This document shows, one piece after another, positions 25,390 to 33,402 of a stretch of DNA of 64,000 bases. The stretch covers positions 496,001 to 560,000 of the forward strand of contig NZ_LVJI01000001.1 of assembly GCF_001637225.1 (NCBI RefSeq), given 5' to 3'. This DNA comes from Paenibacillus antarcticus. GTDB taxonomy: Bacteria > Bacillota > Bacilli > Paenibacillales > Paenibacillaceae. Within the stretch, counting starts at the first letter, position 1. Every line of letters begins with the position of its first letter. The notes under the pieces are model-generated. The model searched no databases. It saw only the letters and a list, made by a program, of their open reading frames with translations, and had not been told where the DNA came from. A program made the translations under genes and the position numbers.

Positions 25390-25785
25390 TTAGGAAAGAT
25401 CACGTAAGGTCTGCAAATAATTCTTGATGTCTGTTCTTGCTTTAATAATTCCGAATACTTTAACGCTCTTGAATGTTTCTTGTACTAAGGCAAGAGGGAC
25501 ATTCTGATCAATGATTAGCGTACCAATCACTTTAAGTTCCAATTTCTTATTTCCCCGTTGTAACTCTTCTAGTTCATCTAAAGAATATTTAAACACACCT
25601 AACGCACTATATTTGTATGTTGTTGTTTGTTTTATCTCTCCAGAATGAACGATAAGCTGTTGCCGTATAGACTGGCGAATAAAATCTGTCCGATTCGAAT
25701 AAAACCCTTCCTCCACCAATAAATCAATCTGACCTAAATCCACTGCCCCTAAGTTGATCGTAACTTTTTCTAATTCCGACATCAT
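25390..25785 (-). CDS. CopG-like ribbon-helix-helix regulator
   Basis: Small regulator of 131 residues. Residues 5-45 fit a ribbon-helix-helix fold: EKVTINLGAVDLGQIDLLVE (beta strand then helix) and EGFYSNRTDFIRQSIRQQLI. The remainder (LELKVIGTLIIDQNVPLALV, TFKSVKVFGIIKARTDIKNY) alternates short strands and helices and may bind a ligand, reminiscent of NikR-type layouts, although no His/Cys metal cluster is seen. The gene is the first of a unit with the ABC exporter, and repeated CATCCATA boxes lie upstream. Ribosome binding site GGGGGAA. Confidence 0.82.
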   Translation of the reverse strand: MMSELEKVTINLGAVDLGQIDLLVEEGFYSNRTDFIRQSIRQQLIVHSGEIKQTTTYKYSALGVFKYSLDELEELQRGNKKLELKVIGTLIIDQNVPLALVQETFKSVKVFGIIKARTDIKNYLQTLRDLS

Positions 25786-25803
25786 AATTCCCCCTGTTCA
25801 ATT

Positions 25804-25908
25804 AACATCCATATAGCATCCAATAACCATCCCTATGGATGTTATTGTAATATAAAGTTCCTAAAATATCCATCTATTTTTTAAAATAAAAAAAGGATAC
25901 CATCCATA
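25804..25908. promoter_or_regulatory. repeated operator-like boxes upstream of the RHH regulator
   Basis: AACATCCATA at 25804-25813 and its exact inverse TATGGATGTT at 25834-25843, centres 30 bp apart. A further CATCCATATAGC at 25901 repeats a 12-base stretch of the first box. Ribbon-helix-helix proteins usually bind such short repeated sites in tandem, which fits autoregulation. Confidence 0.65.
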
Positions 25909-25969
25909 TAGCGGACAATATCCCTCTTCGCACATTATTAACTAAATTATATCTACTATTAACCTATCC

Positions 25970-27379
25970 TTAATCCAAGTCGTAGATCGAACCTACCTTC
26001 AACCCATACAATTCATTGTATATCTTCTCTGCAAAAGCATCTGTCATGCCCGCGATATAATCAATCACCATATGCTCCCATGTCCACATCGGTTGATCTT
26101 TCAGCTGATCTTTCTCATATCGTTGTAACCAGTCTGAAGGAATAATCGACTTAGATACTTCCGGATCTAAGAACGCATCCCAGAGTCGCTTGATGATCCA
26201 TTCGCTTCTTTTTTGCAAACGTTGTACCCGCAAGTCCTTAATCATCGTGACCCACGCAAAACTCTTTAGTACACTAACGGTTCGAAGCATGTCCTCGTTC
26301 TCTGCATTGTCCTTCACAAATGTTGCTTTCTTCCAATTACCATCGGCTATAACACCTAGATTACTTACGAAATAACTTACCCAATACGCTTTCACTTCAC
26401 GTCTTGTACGTGAATAATCATTCTCACATAACGGCATTTTCTCTTTCCATACTTGTAGAAATGAAGACAGCACTTCTTCCACCTTCGGCTGTATCTGTTC
26501 TTTCTCCATACCATCCCAGAAAGAATCCTCAAGTGTCGTAATCTTCTCTACAATTAACCGAATAATATAGGGCTCAAATAAGAAATGCTCGTGTACCTCT
26601 ATCTTCCCCGCTTTAATTCCATCTTCTAAGTCATGGGATGAATACGCAATATCATCGCATAAATCCATTAATTGAGCTTCCAACGTCTTCTTACCATACG
26701 GAATTCCCCAACTATTTCGAATCTCCGAAATATATTGCCATTCATGCTGATATAATCCCTTTTTAAGTTCAGTACCTGGAAATGGATATTTGTTTATGCC
26801 CAGCAATACCGCATCCGATAGATTTAGACCGTCCACATTCTCTCTTTTCTCAAGGAACATGATTAACCGGAAATTATGTGCATTGCCCTCGAAGTGTTCA
26901 TATTGCTTCTCAAATCCACTACGAACCTTCATAAGCTGTTCTGGCGAGACGTGTCTGCCCTCGGTTGCAACCTTTACTTTCTCATCAATAAAACGCTCGA
27001 GGATGCCATCCAGCACCTCTTCTCCTTTATGCCCAAACGGCGGATGTCCAAAGTCATGTGCAATAGATGCGCATTCAACCACTTCAGGATCGATAACAAG
27101 GCCTGGATTATCTGCCATTTCAAGCGTAACCTCTGGATAGGAGCGTAGCAGACTTCTTGAGGCCTCACGGGCTATTTGTGCAACTTCAAGCGAATGCGTC
27201 AACCTCGTTCGATAATAATCACCTGTTCCGGCGCCAAACACTTGTGATTTCCCTTGAAGTCTTCGAAACGTCGGAGAGTGTATGAGTCTAGAATAATCTC
27301 GTTCGTAGGTAGCACGTGAAGCATCTACCTTCGTTTGTTCGGGATATTGCCGATGTTCTCTTTTCTCTTTGAGTGTCAT
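25970..27379 (-). CDS. dgt: deoxyguanosinetriphosphate triphosphohydrolase-like protein
   Basis: HD-domain enzyme of 469 residues that hydrolyses dNTPs to nucleoside and triphosphate. The family start is visible (YERDYSRLIHSPTFRRLQGK, then SQVFGAGTGDYYRTRLTHSL), with metal ligands H62 and the H108-D109 pair in AHDFGHPPFGH, and a further Asp in DLCDDIAYSSHDLEDG. The ATG at 27379 follows AAGGAGAG; the frame extends 17 codons upstream without such a site. It is a stand-alone gene without a terminator immediately behind. It may serve dNTP balance or phage defence; sequence alone does not separate these. Confidence 0.9.
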   Translation of the reverse strand: MTLKEKREHRQYPEQTKVDASRATYERDYSRLIHSPTFRRLQGKSQVFGAGTGDYYRTRLTHSLEVAQIAREASRSLLRSYPEVTLEMADNPGLVIDPEVVECASIAHDFGHPPFGHKGEEVLDGILERFIDEKVKVATEGRHVSPEQLMKVRSGFEKQYEHFEGNAHNFRLIMFLEKRENVDGLNLSDAVLLGINKYPFPGTELKKGLYQHEWQYISEIRNSWGIPYGKKTLEAQLMDLCDDIAYSSHDLEDGIKAGKIEVHEHFLFEPYIIRLIVEKITTLEDSFWDGMEKEQIQPKVEEVLSSFLQVWKEKMPLCENDYSRTRREVKAYWVSYFVSNLGVIADGNWKKATFVKDNAENEDMLRTVSVLKSFAWVTMIKDLRVQRLQKRSEWIIKRLWDAFLDPEVSKSIIPSDWLQRYEKDQLKDQPMWTWEHMVIDYIAGMTDAFAEKIYNELYGLKVGSIYDLD

Positions 27380-27469
27380 ATTTGAGTCTCTCCTTACTCC
27401 GTCATCCATTTCGTATTTGCTATATATCATTATAATGCTCTATTATAAGCGTTTTTGTGCAATGTGCAT

Positions 27470-27511
27470 AAAAAAATGCCTACCCTCGTCTTCACATTGC
27501 AGGGTAGGCAT
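27470..27511 (-). terminator. terminator of the small lipoprotein gene
   Basis: Perfect 11-bp stem ATGCCTACCCT/AGGGTAGGCAT, with the T-run on the minus strand. Confidence 0.9.
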
Positions 27512-27538
27512 ATCCTTTCTATAGTAAATACACTAATT

Positions 27539-27835
27539 TCACTTACACTTTTCTTTACGTCTTGATAGAGAAATACCGCCAAATCCGCTAATAATAGCAA
27601 TATAAAATCCTAAGTCATACCACCAACCACTATTATAGATTTCGTAGATGCGAATATCCTCCTTAAAGAAGCCAATAATTAATGAGATGGGTGCAATCCA
27701 TCCATGCCATACTCCCCAGAAGAATCCTGCAGGATCGTCGACGGAATTCTTCCCATCCCCAGGGACACATCCCGTTAAGGAGATGATAAGGAGTAACATT
27801 AACGGCATGAGAATCCAGAACTTTTTATTCTTCAT
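27539..27835 (-). CDS. small membrane lipoprotein
   Basis: Lipoprotein of 98 residues: a signal peptide (FWILMPLMLLLIISLTGC) with lipobox LTGC gives a lipidated Cys23. Two further hydrophobic stretches follow, GFFWGVWHGWIAPISLIIGF and WWYDLGFYIAIISGFGGISL, and a basic tail RRKEK. The FWGVWHGWIAPISLI block recurs in widespread short membrane proteins of unknown function. It stands alone, between the dGTPase and the anti-sigma gene, with its own terminator. Confidence 0.8.
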   Translation of the reverse strand: MKNKKFWILMPLMLLLIISLTGCVPGDGKNSVDDPAGFFWGVWHGWIAPISLIIGFFKEDIRIYEIYNSGWWYDLGFYIAIISGFGGISLSRRKEKCK

Positions 27836-27941
27836 CTAGAACACCTCCTATTTTCATGAAGCTTCATTAAATAACTATTATAGATATTCCAGAAGCAAGA
27901 GGATCATCCTTAATTCTTTCATTCCACCATGTCCCTGAAAC

Positions 27942-29129
27942 TTATTTATCGGTCCAATCCCAGAGTGTAACTTCACCTATACGTATGCCGGATACAAGTG
28001 GATCATCCTTTAACTTCAGTAATTCTTTCGTAGGCCCCGTGACGACAGCACCAAATATTCGAATGCCGTGTTCTTCAACATATGATATCGCACCTTCAAT
28101 ATCATGAAAAGGTGCCAATCGCTTCGTAATCGATGGATATTGTTGGATTAACTTTAATGTTTTGATGAAATTAGCGTTACGAAGATCACCATCCCCATTC
28201 GTATCAACAGATGGAGCGGTTGCTGAGCGCATCGTTACCTTCATACCCCACCCTTCCTTACTCTCTGAGATATCCGTAACCGTCATATCATCTGAATGCC
28301 AAATAGGACTGCTAGGAAAACCAATAGGCTGGGTAATAACTCCGTTGTTATGATCGAATTTGTTATTGTTCCCAACATCTACAGCAAACCAAACAGCTTC
28401 CAGGTTCTTGTCTTTGAACTGAGCTAACAACTCATCTGTTGTAAAGTATTTATGATAGGACACATAGGCTTCGGCTACCGTCCCCTCAGGTAGCTTATTC
28501 AGCCGGGTCCAGTCAGCATCACTATTGAAGCCTTCAGATTCAGGTAGCTGAAATATCACGTTATTATATTGTCCCTGCTTATTCCATGCAAAATCATATG
28601 TGCGTAAAAAATTAAAAAAGAATGAGCCTGTAAATTCTCCGATGGCAAGACGAGCTGCACCAACCTGCTTCTTAATCTCTCCCGTAAGTTGCATCCCCAC
28701 ATAAGGTCCTGCATTACTACTCAAATTCAGATCCATATTGGGCTGGGTAACCCTCACTGTAGAGATAACGACATCTCGATATTGTTCCCCACGATCAGGT
28801 TCACCCCATTGATAGAATACCATTGTACCGATGGAAGTTATCACCGTAAAGACCAGAAACATACTGATCAGCGTGAAAGCTGTGCTCAATCGTGCTTTCC
28901 ATTTACCTTTTCGTAGAATCCTCGCTTCATTCAAACGGGGTGAATCTGAATGCCATTGTCGAAGTTTAATGTCAGTCTTTTCCCCATCTCCCATCATTTC
29001 TTCCATATATGATTGGTAGAGTTCCATCTTCTCAAGCTCACTCTCCATCACGATACGCTCCTCTTCTGGTAACGTACCCTCCATATAGCTTTTCATCTTT
29101 CGCTTGAATTCCTCACTCAACTTCATCAC
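27942..29129 (-). CDS. anti-sigma factor with Sigma_reg_N and Sigma_reg_C domains
   Basis: Membrane regulator of 395 residues paired with the ECF sigma gene upstream. The cytoplasmic N-terminus (FKRKMKSYMEGTLPEEERIV) leads to one membrane segment at about residues 85-110 (AFTLISMFLVFTVITSIGTM). The large outside domain (120-390) has the Sigma_reg_C pattern ending in GIRIFGAVVTGPTKELLKLK. It should hold the sigma factor until an envelope signal releases it. The gene overlaps the sigma gene by 17 bp. The start is ambiguous: GTG 29129, ATG 29126 or TTG 29120, given AAAGGAG immediately upstream. Confidence 0.87.
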   Translation of the reverse strand: MMKLSEEFKRKMKSYMEGTLPEEERIVMESELEKMELYQSYMEEMMGDGEKTDIKLRQWHSDSPRLNEARILRKGKWKARLSTAFTLISMFLVFTVITSIGTMVFYQWGEPDRGEQYRDVVISTVRVTQPNMDLNLSSNAGPYVGMQLTGEIKKQVGAARLAIGEFTGSFFFNFLRTYDFAWNKQGQYNNVIFQLPESEGFNSDADWTRLNKLPEGTVAEAYVSYHKYFTTDELLAQFKDKNLEAVWFAVDVGNNNKFDHNNGVITQPIGFPSSPIWHSDDMTVTDISESKEGWGMKVTMRSATAPSVDTNGDGDLRNANFIKTLKLIQQYPSITKRLAPFHDIEGAISYVEEHGIRIFGAVVTGPTKELLKLKDDPLVSGIRIGEVTLWDWTDK

Positions 29130-29622
29130 TCCTTTCGCGATTCCTCCTCAATCCTTGCCTAGCCCGAAACAGCAATATTTTAAAATGAGATAAAGTCACA
29201 CCCATAATATTCGCAGCTTCCTGATAACTAAATTGGTTCATATCAAATAATAAGATTGCCTGTTGCTGTAGGTCCGGTAAGGCTGAAATCCATTCTTCAA
29301 CCTCTTCCATAGTCTCTTTAAGTAAAGTTAGTGCTTCTGGACGTGAAGCTGATGAGTCTGCCAATCCGTGAAAAAACGTATTATCCCGCACTACGCTACG
29401 ACTTTCTTTTCTCAACATATCGATAAAAGCGTTATAAGCCACTCTGAATAACCATGGTTTTACGTTCTCATCTTTATAATTCTCCAAATGGATATAAGCG
29501 CGATAAAAAGTCTCCTGAACCAAATCTTCTGCTGTCGCATCGTCATGGCAAAGCAACCGTAAGTAGCGGTAAACATCCATCATATATTTCCTATACACTT
29601 CATCTAATGTGCTGGGTTTCAT
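29113..29622 (-). CDS. ECF-type RNA polymerase sigma factor
   Basis: Extracytoplasmic-function sigma factor of 169 residues. Region 2 is YRKYMMDVYRYLRLLCHDDA with TAEDLVQETFYRAYIHLENY; region 4 is WISALPDLQQQAILLFDMNQ then FSYQEAANIMGVTLSHFKIL. The start is ATG 29622 behind GGGGAG; the frame runs 51 codons further upstream with no initiation signal and low-complexity content. It is coupled to its anti-sigma gene by a 17-bp overlap. A promoter of ECF type lies directly upstream, so positive autoregulation is likely, as for SigM and related factors. Confidence 0.93.
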   Translation of the reverse strand: MKPSTLDEVYRKYMMDVYRYLRLLCHDDATAEDLVQETFYRAYIHLENYKDENVKPWLFRVAYNAFIDMLRKESRSVVRDNTFFHGLADSSASRPEALTLLKETMEEVEEWISALPDLQQQAILLFDMNQFSYQEAANIMGVTLSHFKILLFRARQGLRRNRERSDEVE

Positions 29623-29642
29623 ATTATCTCCCCTCACCCCTA

Positions 29643-29670
29643 TCAACGTACGAAATTCAGAAAAGTTACA
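29643..29670 (-). promoter_or_regulatory. candidate ECF-type autoregulatory promoter
   Basis: On the minus strand TGTAAC, 16 bases (beginning TTTTCT), then CGTTGA, 20 bases before the sigma-factor ATG. The form resembles the TGAAAC-N16-CGTC promoters of Bacillus ECF sigma factors but matches imperfectly. Confidence 0.45.
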
Positions 29671-29707
29671 ACACCTTACAATTGGATCTGTAAATTGTTC
29701 AAATAAA

Positions 29708-29750
29708 AAGAAGAACTTCCCCCCTCTCGTACAGGGTGAAGTTCTTCTTT
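29708..29750 (-). terminator. terminator of the sugar ABC importer operon
   Basis: Strong stem AAAGAAGAACTTC/GAAGTTCTTCTTT with Cs and Gs inside, followed by T on the minus strand, 37 bp behind the last permease gene. Confidence 0.92.
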
Positions 29751-29786
29751 CACTGACAATTATCACAGTCAACATAATTGAGATTC

Positions 29787-30620
29787 CTATCCTTTCATCC
29801 CACCCTGCAGTCCGAACCCCTTGGACATATACTGCTGAGAGAGGATATACATAATTACGGAAGGAATCGCATATAGCACAGAAAACGCGGCTAATTTACC
29901 GTAATCCGCCATACCATATTGACCGAAGAATTGGTATAGCTTCAAAGAAGCTGGGAAGTTCTCAGGGGTTTGCAATAGAATATAGGGGACAAAAAAGTTA
30001 CCCCAACTTCCGGAGAATGTAAAGATGGCCACCGTACAAATACCAGGAACCATCAACGGTGCGACGACCGTTCGAATGCCAACTAAGACAGATGCCCCAT
30101 CGATCCATGCTGCTTCTTCCAAATCACTTGGTACTGCATCCATGAAGTTTTTCAGCATCCAAATACCATATGGCATAGATGATGCGACAAAGAATAAAAT
30201 GACCCCCACGATGTTGTCATATAATTTGATACTTAAGAACAATTGATAGACAGGTACCATAACGGCTGTAATCGGCAAAGAAGTCATAAATAAAATGGTC
30301 AACATGAATGACTTCTTATATTTCAATTGATAACGTGACAAAGGATACGCGGCAAGTAATGCTAATATAACAACGATAACAGCTTGGCCAACGGACATAA
30401 TAAGACCAATGATAAATGCACGTTGATTCACACTATTTGTAATCACATCAACATAGTTGGCCCCGGTAATACGACTAGGAACTTTAAGTGATTGCATCGC
30501 ATTCGAATCAATAGATGCGACAAAAACCCATAGAAGAGGTAGTAAGAAACAGATTCCGATCACAGCCAGAATCAAATACGGCATAATTCGATAAATGATT
30601 AAACGTTGTTTCGTATTCAT
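29787..30620 (-). CDS. carbohydrate ABC transporter permease (MalG-like)
   Basis: Inner permease of a CUT1-type sugar importer, 277 residues with six hydrophobic segments. The ATPase-docking EAA loop reads EEAAWIDGASVLVGIRTVVA with PLMVPG. The start is ATG 30620 with GAGGAG upstream, which lies at the end of the repeat at 30636-30721; the frame opens 5 codons earlier. Third gene of the operon after binding protein and first permease. No ATPase gene is in the cluster, so a shared MsmX-type ATPase is implied. Confidence 0.93.
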   Translation of the reverse strand: MNTKQRLIIYRIMPYLILAVIGICFLLPLLWVFVASIDSNAMQSLKVPSRITGANYVDVITNSVNQRAFIIGLIMSVGQAVIVVILALLAAYPLSRYQLKYKKSFMLTILFMTSLPITAVMVPVYQLFLSIKLYDNIVGVILFFVASSMPYGIWMLKNFMDAVPSDLEEAAWIDGASVLVGIRTVVAPLMVPGICTVAIFTFSGSWGNFFVPYILLQTPENFPASLKLYQFFGQYGMADYGKLAAFSVLYAIPSVIMYILSQQYMSKGFGLQGGMKG

Positions 30621-30635
30621 ATGAATTCTCCTCAA

Positions 30636-30721
30636 AGTTTTGTGAGCGTTACTTCAACGATTATTCTTCTAACAAAACTCGCTACGGAAGCATAAACTTT
30701 AGTTTTGTGAGCGTTACTTCA
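30636..30721 (-). repeat. second member of the 65-67-bp intergenic repeat family
   Basis: Read on the minus strand, GAAGTAACGCTCACAAAACT occurs at 30720-30701 and again at 30655-30636, a 65-base period. Between them comes a TTTATGCTTCCGTAGCGAG segment ending in AGTTTTGTTA. This aligns along its length with the repeat at 1336-1493, in the same orientation towards the next gene. The last copy again runs into the ribosome binding site (TTGAGGAG) of the downstream gene. Confidence 0.85.
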
Positions 30722-30724
30722 GTT

Positions 30725-31615
30725 TCACTCTTTCATTGAACGAATATAGAACAAACTCAGGATAATACCAATAAGTAATAGCAATAAGGATATTGCAGTC
30801 CCATAGCCTAATTGATAATTGACAAAGGCTTGATTATACATAAAGATCGGCAATGTTGTGGTTGAAGTTCCTGGTCCTCCACCGGTCATCGCATAGATCA
30901 GTCCGAATACCCCTAGCGTCTGCAGAGTAACGAGCATCATATTCGTTGTAATAGTATCTTTAATATATGGGATGATGATCTTCGTGAGAATTTGCCATTT
31001 AGATGCCCCATCTACAACTGCTGCTTCTTCAATCTCACTCGGCACATCATCTAGTGCAGCTTGGAATATAAGCATAGAAAATGCCGTACCATGCCAAATG
31101 TTCGCAAGTATGATGGTAATCATAGGAACGGTATACAACCAAGTAACTTCCGGTATACCAAAGAATGCAATGATGGCATTCAGGGTGCCGTCATCTCCGA
31201 AAAAACTATATAGACATAACGCACATACTATTTCAGGGGTTACCCAACCTGCTAACACAATCGTCCCGATGACGCGTCGAAACATCTTATTCTTATGCTT
31301 CATCAAGAGAGCAATAAGAAATCCCAACACTTGTTGACCAATAACAGCAGAACCAATCAGGAATATTAGTGTATTCCATATGCTGACTCTAACCGTCGGG
31401 TCTTCGAACATACGAATATAGTTATCAAATCCAATAAATTTCAGTTCCTTTGCAGCTTCTCCAGTTAACGCAAGATTCGTGAAGGAATAATAAAATGTTA
31501 ACAAAATAGGATATATAAAAAACACGAGCATAATGGCTATCGAAGGAAGCAAAAAATATAGCCATGTATATGTTTTTCTTTTCTTATAGGAAACATCAAC
31601 TGTCACACTACTCAT
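30725..31615 (-). CDS. carbohydrate ABC transporter permease (MalF-like)
   Basis: First permease of the CUT1-type importer, 296 residues with six membrane segments. The EAA loop reads EEAAVVDGASKWQILTKIII with PYIKD. It pairs with the MalG-like permease, which follows after the 65-bp repeat. Ribosome binding site GGAGGAG. A stem-loop between the binding-protein gene and this gene may lower permease expression relative to the binding protein. Confidence 0.93.
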   Translation of the reverse strand: MSSVTVDVSYKKRKTYTWLYFLLPSIAIMLVFFIYPILLTFYYSFTNLALTGEAAKELKFIGFDNYIRMFEDPTVRVSIWNTLIFLIGSAVIGQQVLGFLIALLMKHKNKMFRRVIGTIVLAGWVTPEIVCALCLYSFFGDDGTLNAIIAFFGIPEVTWLYTVPMITIILANIWHGTAFSMLIFQAALDDVPSEIEEAAVVDGASKWQILTKIIIPYIKDTITTNMMLVTLQTLGVFGLIYAMTGGGPGTSTTTLPIFMYNQAFVNYQLGYGTAISLLLLLIGIILSLFYIRSMKE

Positions 31616-31655
31616 GCATCGTTCTCCTCCCGTACATGAAGATCAGAAAAAACTT

Positions 31656-31696
31656 CTCGCCCAAGCACGCCTACTCACTAGGTCTGCTTGAGCAAG
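31656..31696 (-). promoter_or_regulatory. intra-operon stem-loop, probable partial terminator
   Basis: On the minus strand CTTGCTCAAGCA pairs with TGCTTGGGCGAG (two G-U or mismatched positions) and is followed by AAGTTTTTTCTG. It sits between the binding-protein and permease genes, the usual place for an element that raises binding protein over permease or protects the upstream mRNA. Confidence 0.65.
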
Positions 31697-31706
31697 ATTT
31701 CCGCTA

Positions 31707-33113
31707 TTATTTTTCCATCACATGATCGTTGCCAGCAATTCTTGTTACGTCCTGAGCGTATTTTTTCATCGCATCCGCTGGAGACATACCCGTAGCGACA
31801 GATTCAACCATGGTTTGTATTTGTGTAGACACTTCAGGGTATTTATCTTGTGCTGGTCTAAATTCAGCATTCTTTAAATATTCCGTCGCAATTTCATTGA
31901 ACGGCAATTTGGTATAACCTGGATCCTTCGCAACATCTGCACGGACCGTTATATTTCCAGATGCAATAACAAGTTTCTGAGTATTCTCTTTATTGAGTGC
32001 ATATTTGATGAAATCAAATGCCTCGTCTTTGTGCTGCGCATTGCTAGGAACCGATAATGCCCAACCTCCAGCTAATGTGATCGATCCCGGTTCTTGACCT
32101 TTGTTTGTTGGCATTGGCGCAAACCCTAACACGTCTTTATACTCCGGCCAAGGTGCCGCACCATTCTCGAAATAATTACCCGTAATCCATGAACCATCAA
32201 GTGAGATGGCTAGCTTGCCTTTAGGTAAGTATTCACGAGAAGACGTATTTCCTGCTTGCCCGTTCAATACTTTAGATAAGGGTGGACCTAGTTTTTCTTT
32301 GTTAACACTCTCAATAAAGCTCAGTGCATCCAATATCCCCTGACTTTTAATAATCCACTTGCCACTTGCATCATCATAGAGTCTATCCCCTGTTCCATAG
32401 AGCAACATTTCGTAGGTCTGCATGGATGTAGCTTCTCCTGTAGCCTTGCCCATGTTCATCCAGATCGGAACGATATCCTGACCAGCCTTTTCCTTGATTG
32501 TTCTTGCTGTCTTTAAGACATCATCCCATGACTTTGGTTGCCAATCTTCCGGAAGACCTGCTTGTTTAAATATCTCTTTGTTATACCAGAGTCCTCTGGA
32601 ATCGGTATTATAGGGAATACCGTATACCTTCCCATCACTCGCTGTAACCCCTTTTTTCATGGCTTCAATAAAGGAACCATTCGTCCAATCTTCCCAACCC
32701 TTTAATCGCTCATCTAGGGGTTCAAGAAATCCTGCACTTGCGTCAGAATTCAATATAAACGTGTCTTCCGTTACGATATCTGGCGCCGTATCCTTGGATT
32801 TCAGTGCTAAAGCGATCTTTGCGAAATAATCTCCTTCGGATGCTTGAATCGGCGTTGGCTTAATTTCTACATCCTTGTTCGGATAACTGGCCGATACTTC
32901 CTTAATCCATTTATAGAACACGCCCTCCTCACCAATTCCGTCATCTCTATAAGTAATCGTGATGGTTTTCTTAGTTGTCTGAGTACTGTTCTTCCCTGTT
33001 CCTGCATCACCAGTATCTGTTGTTTTCTCCTTGTTATTTGTACAACCAAATAACAACGATGCACACAATAAAGTAGTTGTGATGAGTAACAACTTTCTTT
33101 TACCGTTCCCCAT
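31707..33113 (-). CDS. extracellular sugar-binding lipoprotein of ABC importer
   Basis: Family 1 solute-binding protein of 468 residues. Signal peptide with lipobox LLFGC (Cys24), then a Thr/Lys/Gly-rich linker and the two-lobe binding fold (TITYRDDGIGEEGVFYKWIK, YGIPYNTDSRGLWYNKEIFK, WDDVLKTARTIKEKAG, LAISLDGSWITGNYFENGAA). It captures a carbohydrate outside the membrane for the two permeases encoded next. First gene of the operon, with GGAGGG as ribosome binding site and a cre-like site upstream. The ligand cannot be read from sequence. Confidence 0.93.
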   Translation of the reverse strand: MGNGKRKLLLITTTLLCASLLFGCTNNKEKTTDTGDAGTGKNSTQTTKKTITITYRDDGIGEEGVFYKWIKEVSASYPNKDVEIKPTPIQASEGDYFAKIALALKSKDTAPDIVTEDTFILNSDASAGFLEPLDERLKGWEDWTNGSFIEAMKKGVTASDGKVYGIPYNTDSRGLWYNKEIFKQAGLPEDWQPKSWDDVLKTARTIKEKAGQDIVPIWMNMGKATGEATSMQTYEMLLYGTGDRLYDDASGKWIIKSQGILDALSFIESVNKEKLGPPLSKVLNGQAGNTSSREYLPKGKLAISLDGSWITGNYFENGAAPWPEYKDVLGFAPMPTNKGQEPGSITLAGGWALSVPSNAQHKDEAFDFIKYALNKENTQKLVIASGNITVRADVAKDPGYTKLPFNEIATEYLKNAEFRPAQDKYPEVSTQIQTMVESVATGMSPADAMKKYAQDVTRIAGNDHVMEK

Positions 33114-33166
33114 GAATTTCCCTCCCTTGTTTTGCTTGCAGTTAATCAGACTATGACGTCTACTTT

Positions 33167-33180
33167 TGTATGCGCTTTCT
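33167..33180 (-). promoter_or_regulatory. candidate cre site of the sugar importer operon
   Basis: The minus strand reads AGAAAGCGCATACA, one base away from the catabolite-response consensus TGWAANCGNWNNCA, 54-67 bp before the binding-protein start. CcpA control of a sugar uptake operon would be expected. Confidence 0.55.
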
Positions 33181-33339
33181 TTGAGTGTTATTTAACATAT
33201 TGATATAACGATATCTTTATTCAAACTATTTAATAGCCCAAGCATCAACCGATATTCCTTATTCCCCTCACATACTACTACCTATGGGTTTGCAGCTTCA
33301 TCAACATGCAAAAAAAAATCATTATTCCTTAAAAAACAA

Positions 33340-33375
33340 AAAAAGAGAATTCCCTTATTAAAGGAAATCCTCTTC
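33340..33375 (-). terminator. terminator of the transglutaminase-domain gene
   Basis: Stem GAAGAGGATTTCC with GGGAATTCTCTT (minus strand), followed by seven T, 28 bp after the gene. Confidence 0.85.
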
Positions 33376-33402
33376 AATATTCCATATATTTCAATCATGT
33401 TA

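Noticed and set aside
29623..29775. 51-codon extension of the ECF sigma factor
   Set aside because: The extension covers the promoter and terminator region and is unlike sigma factors; ATG 29622 has GGGGAG.
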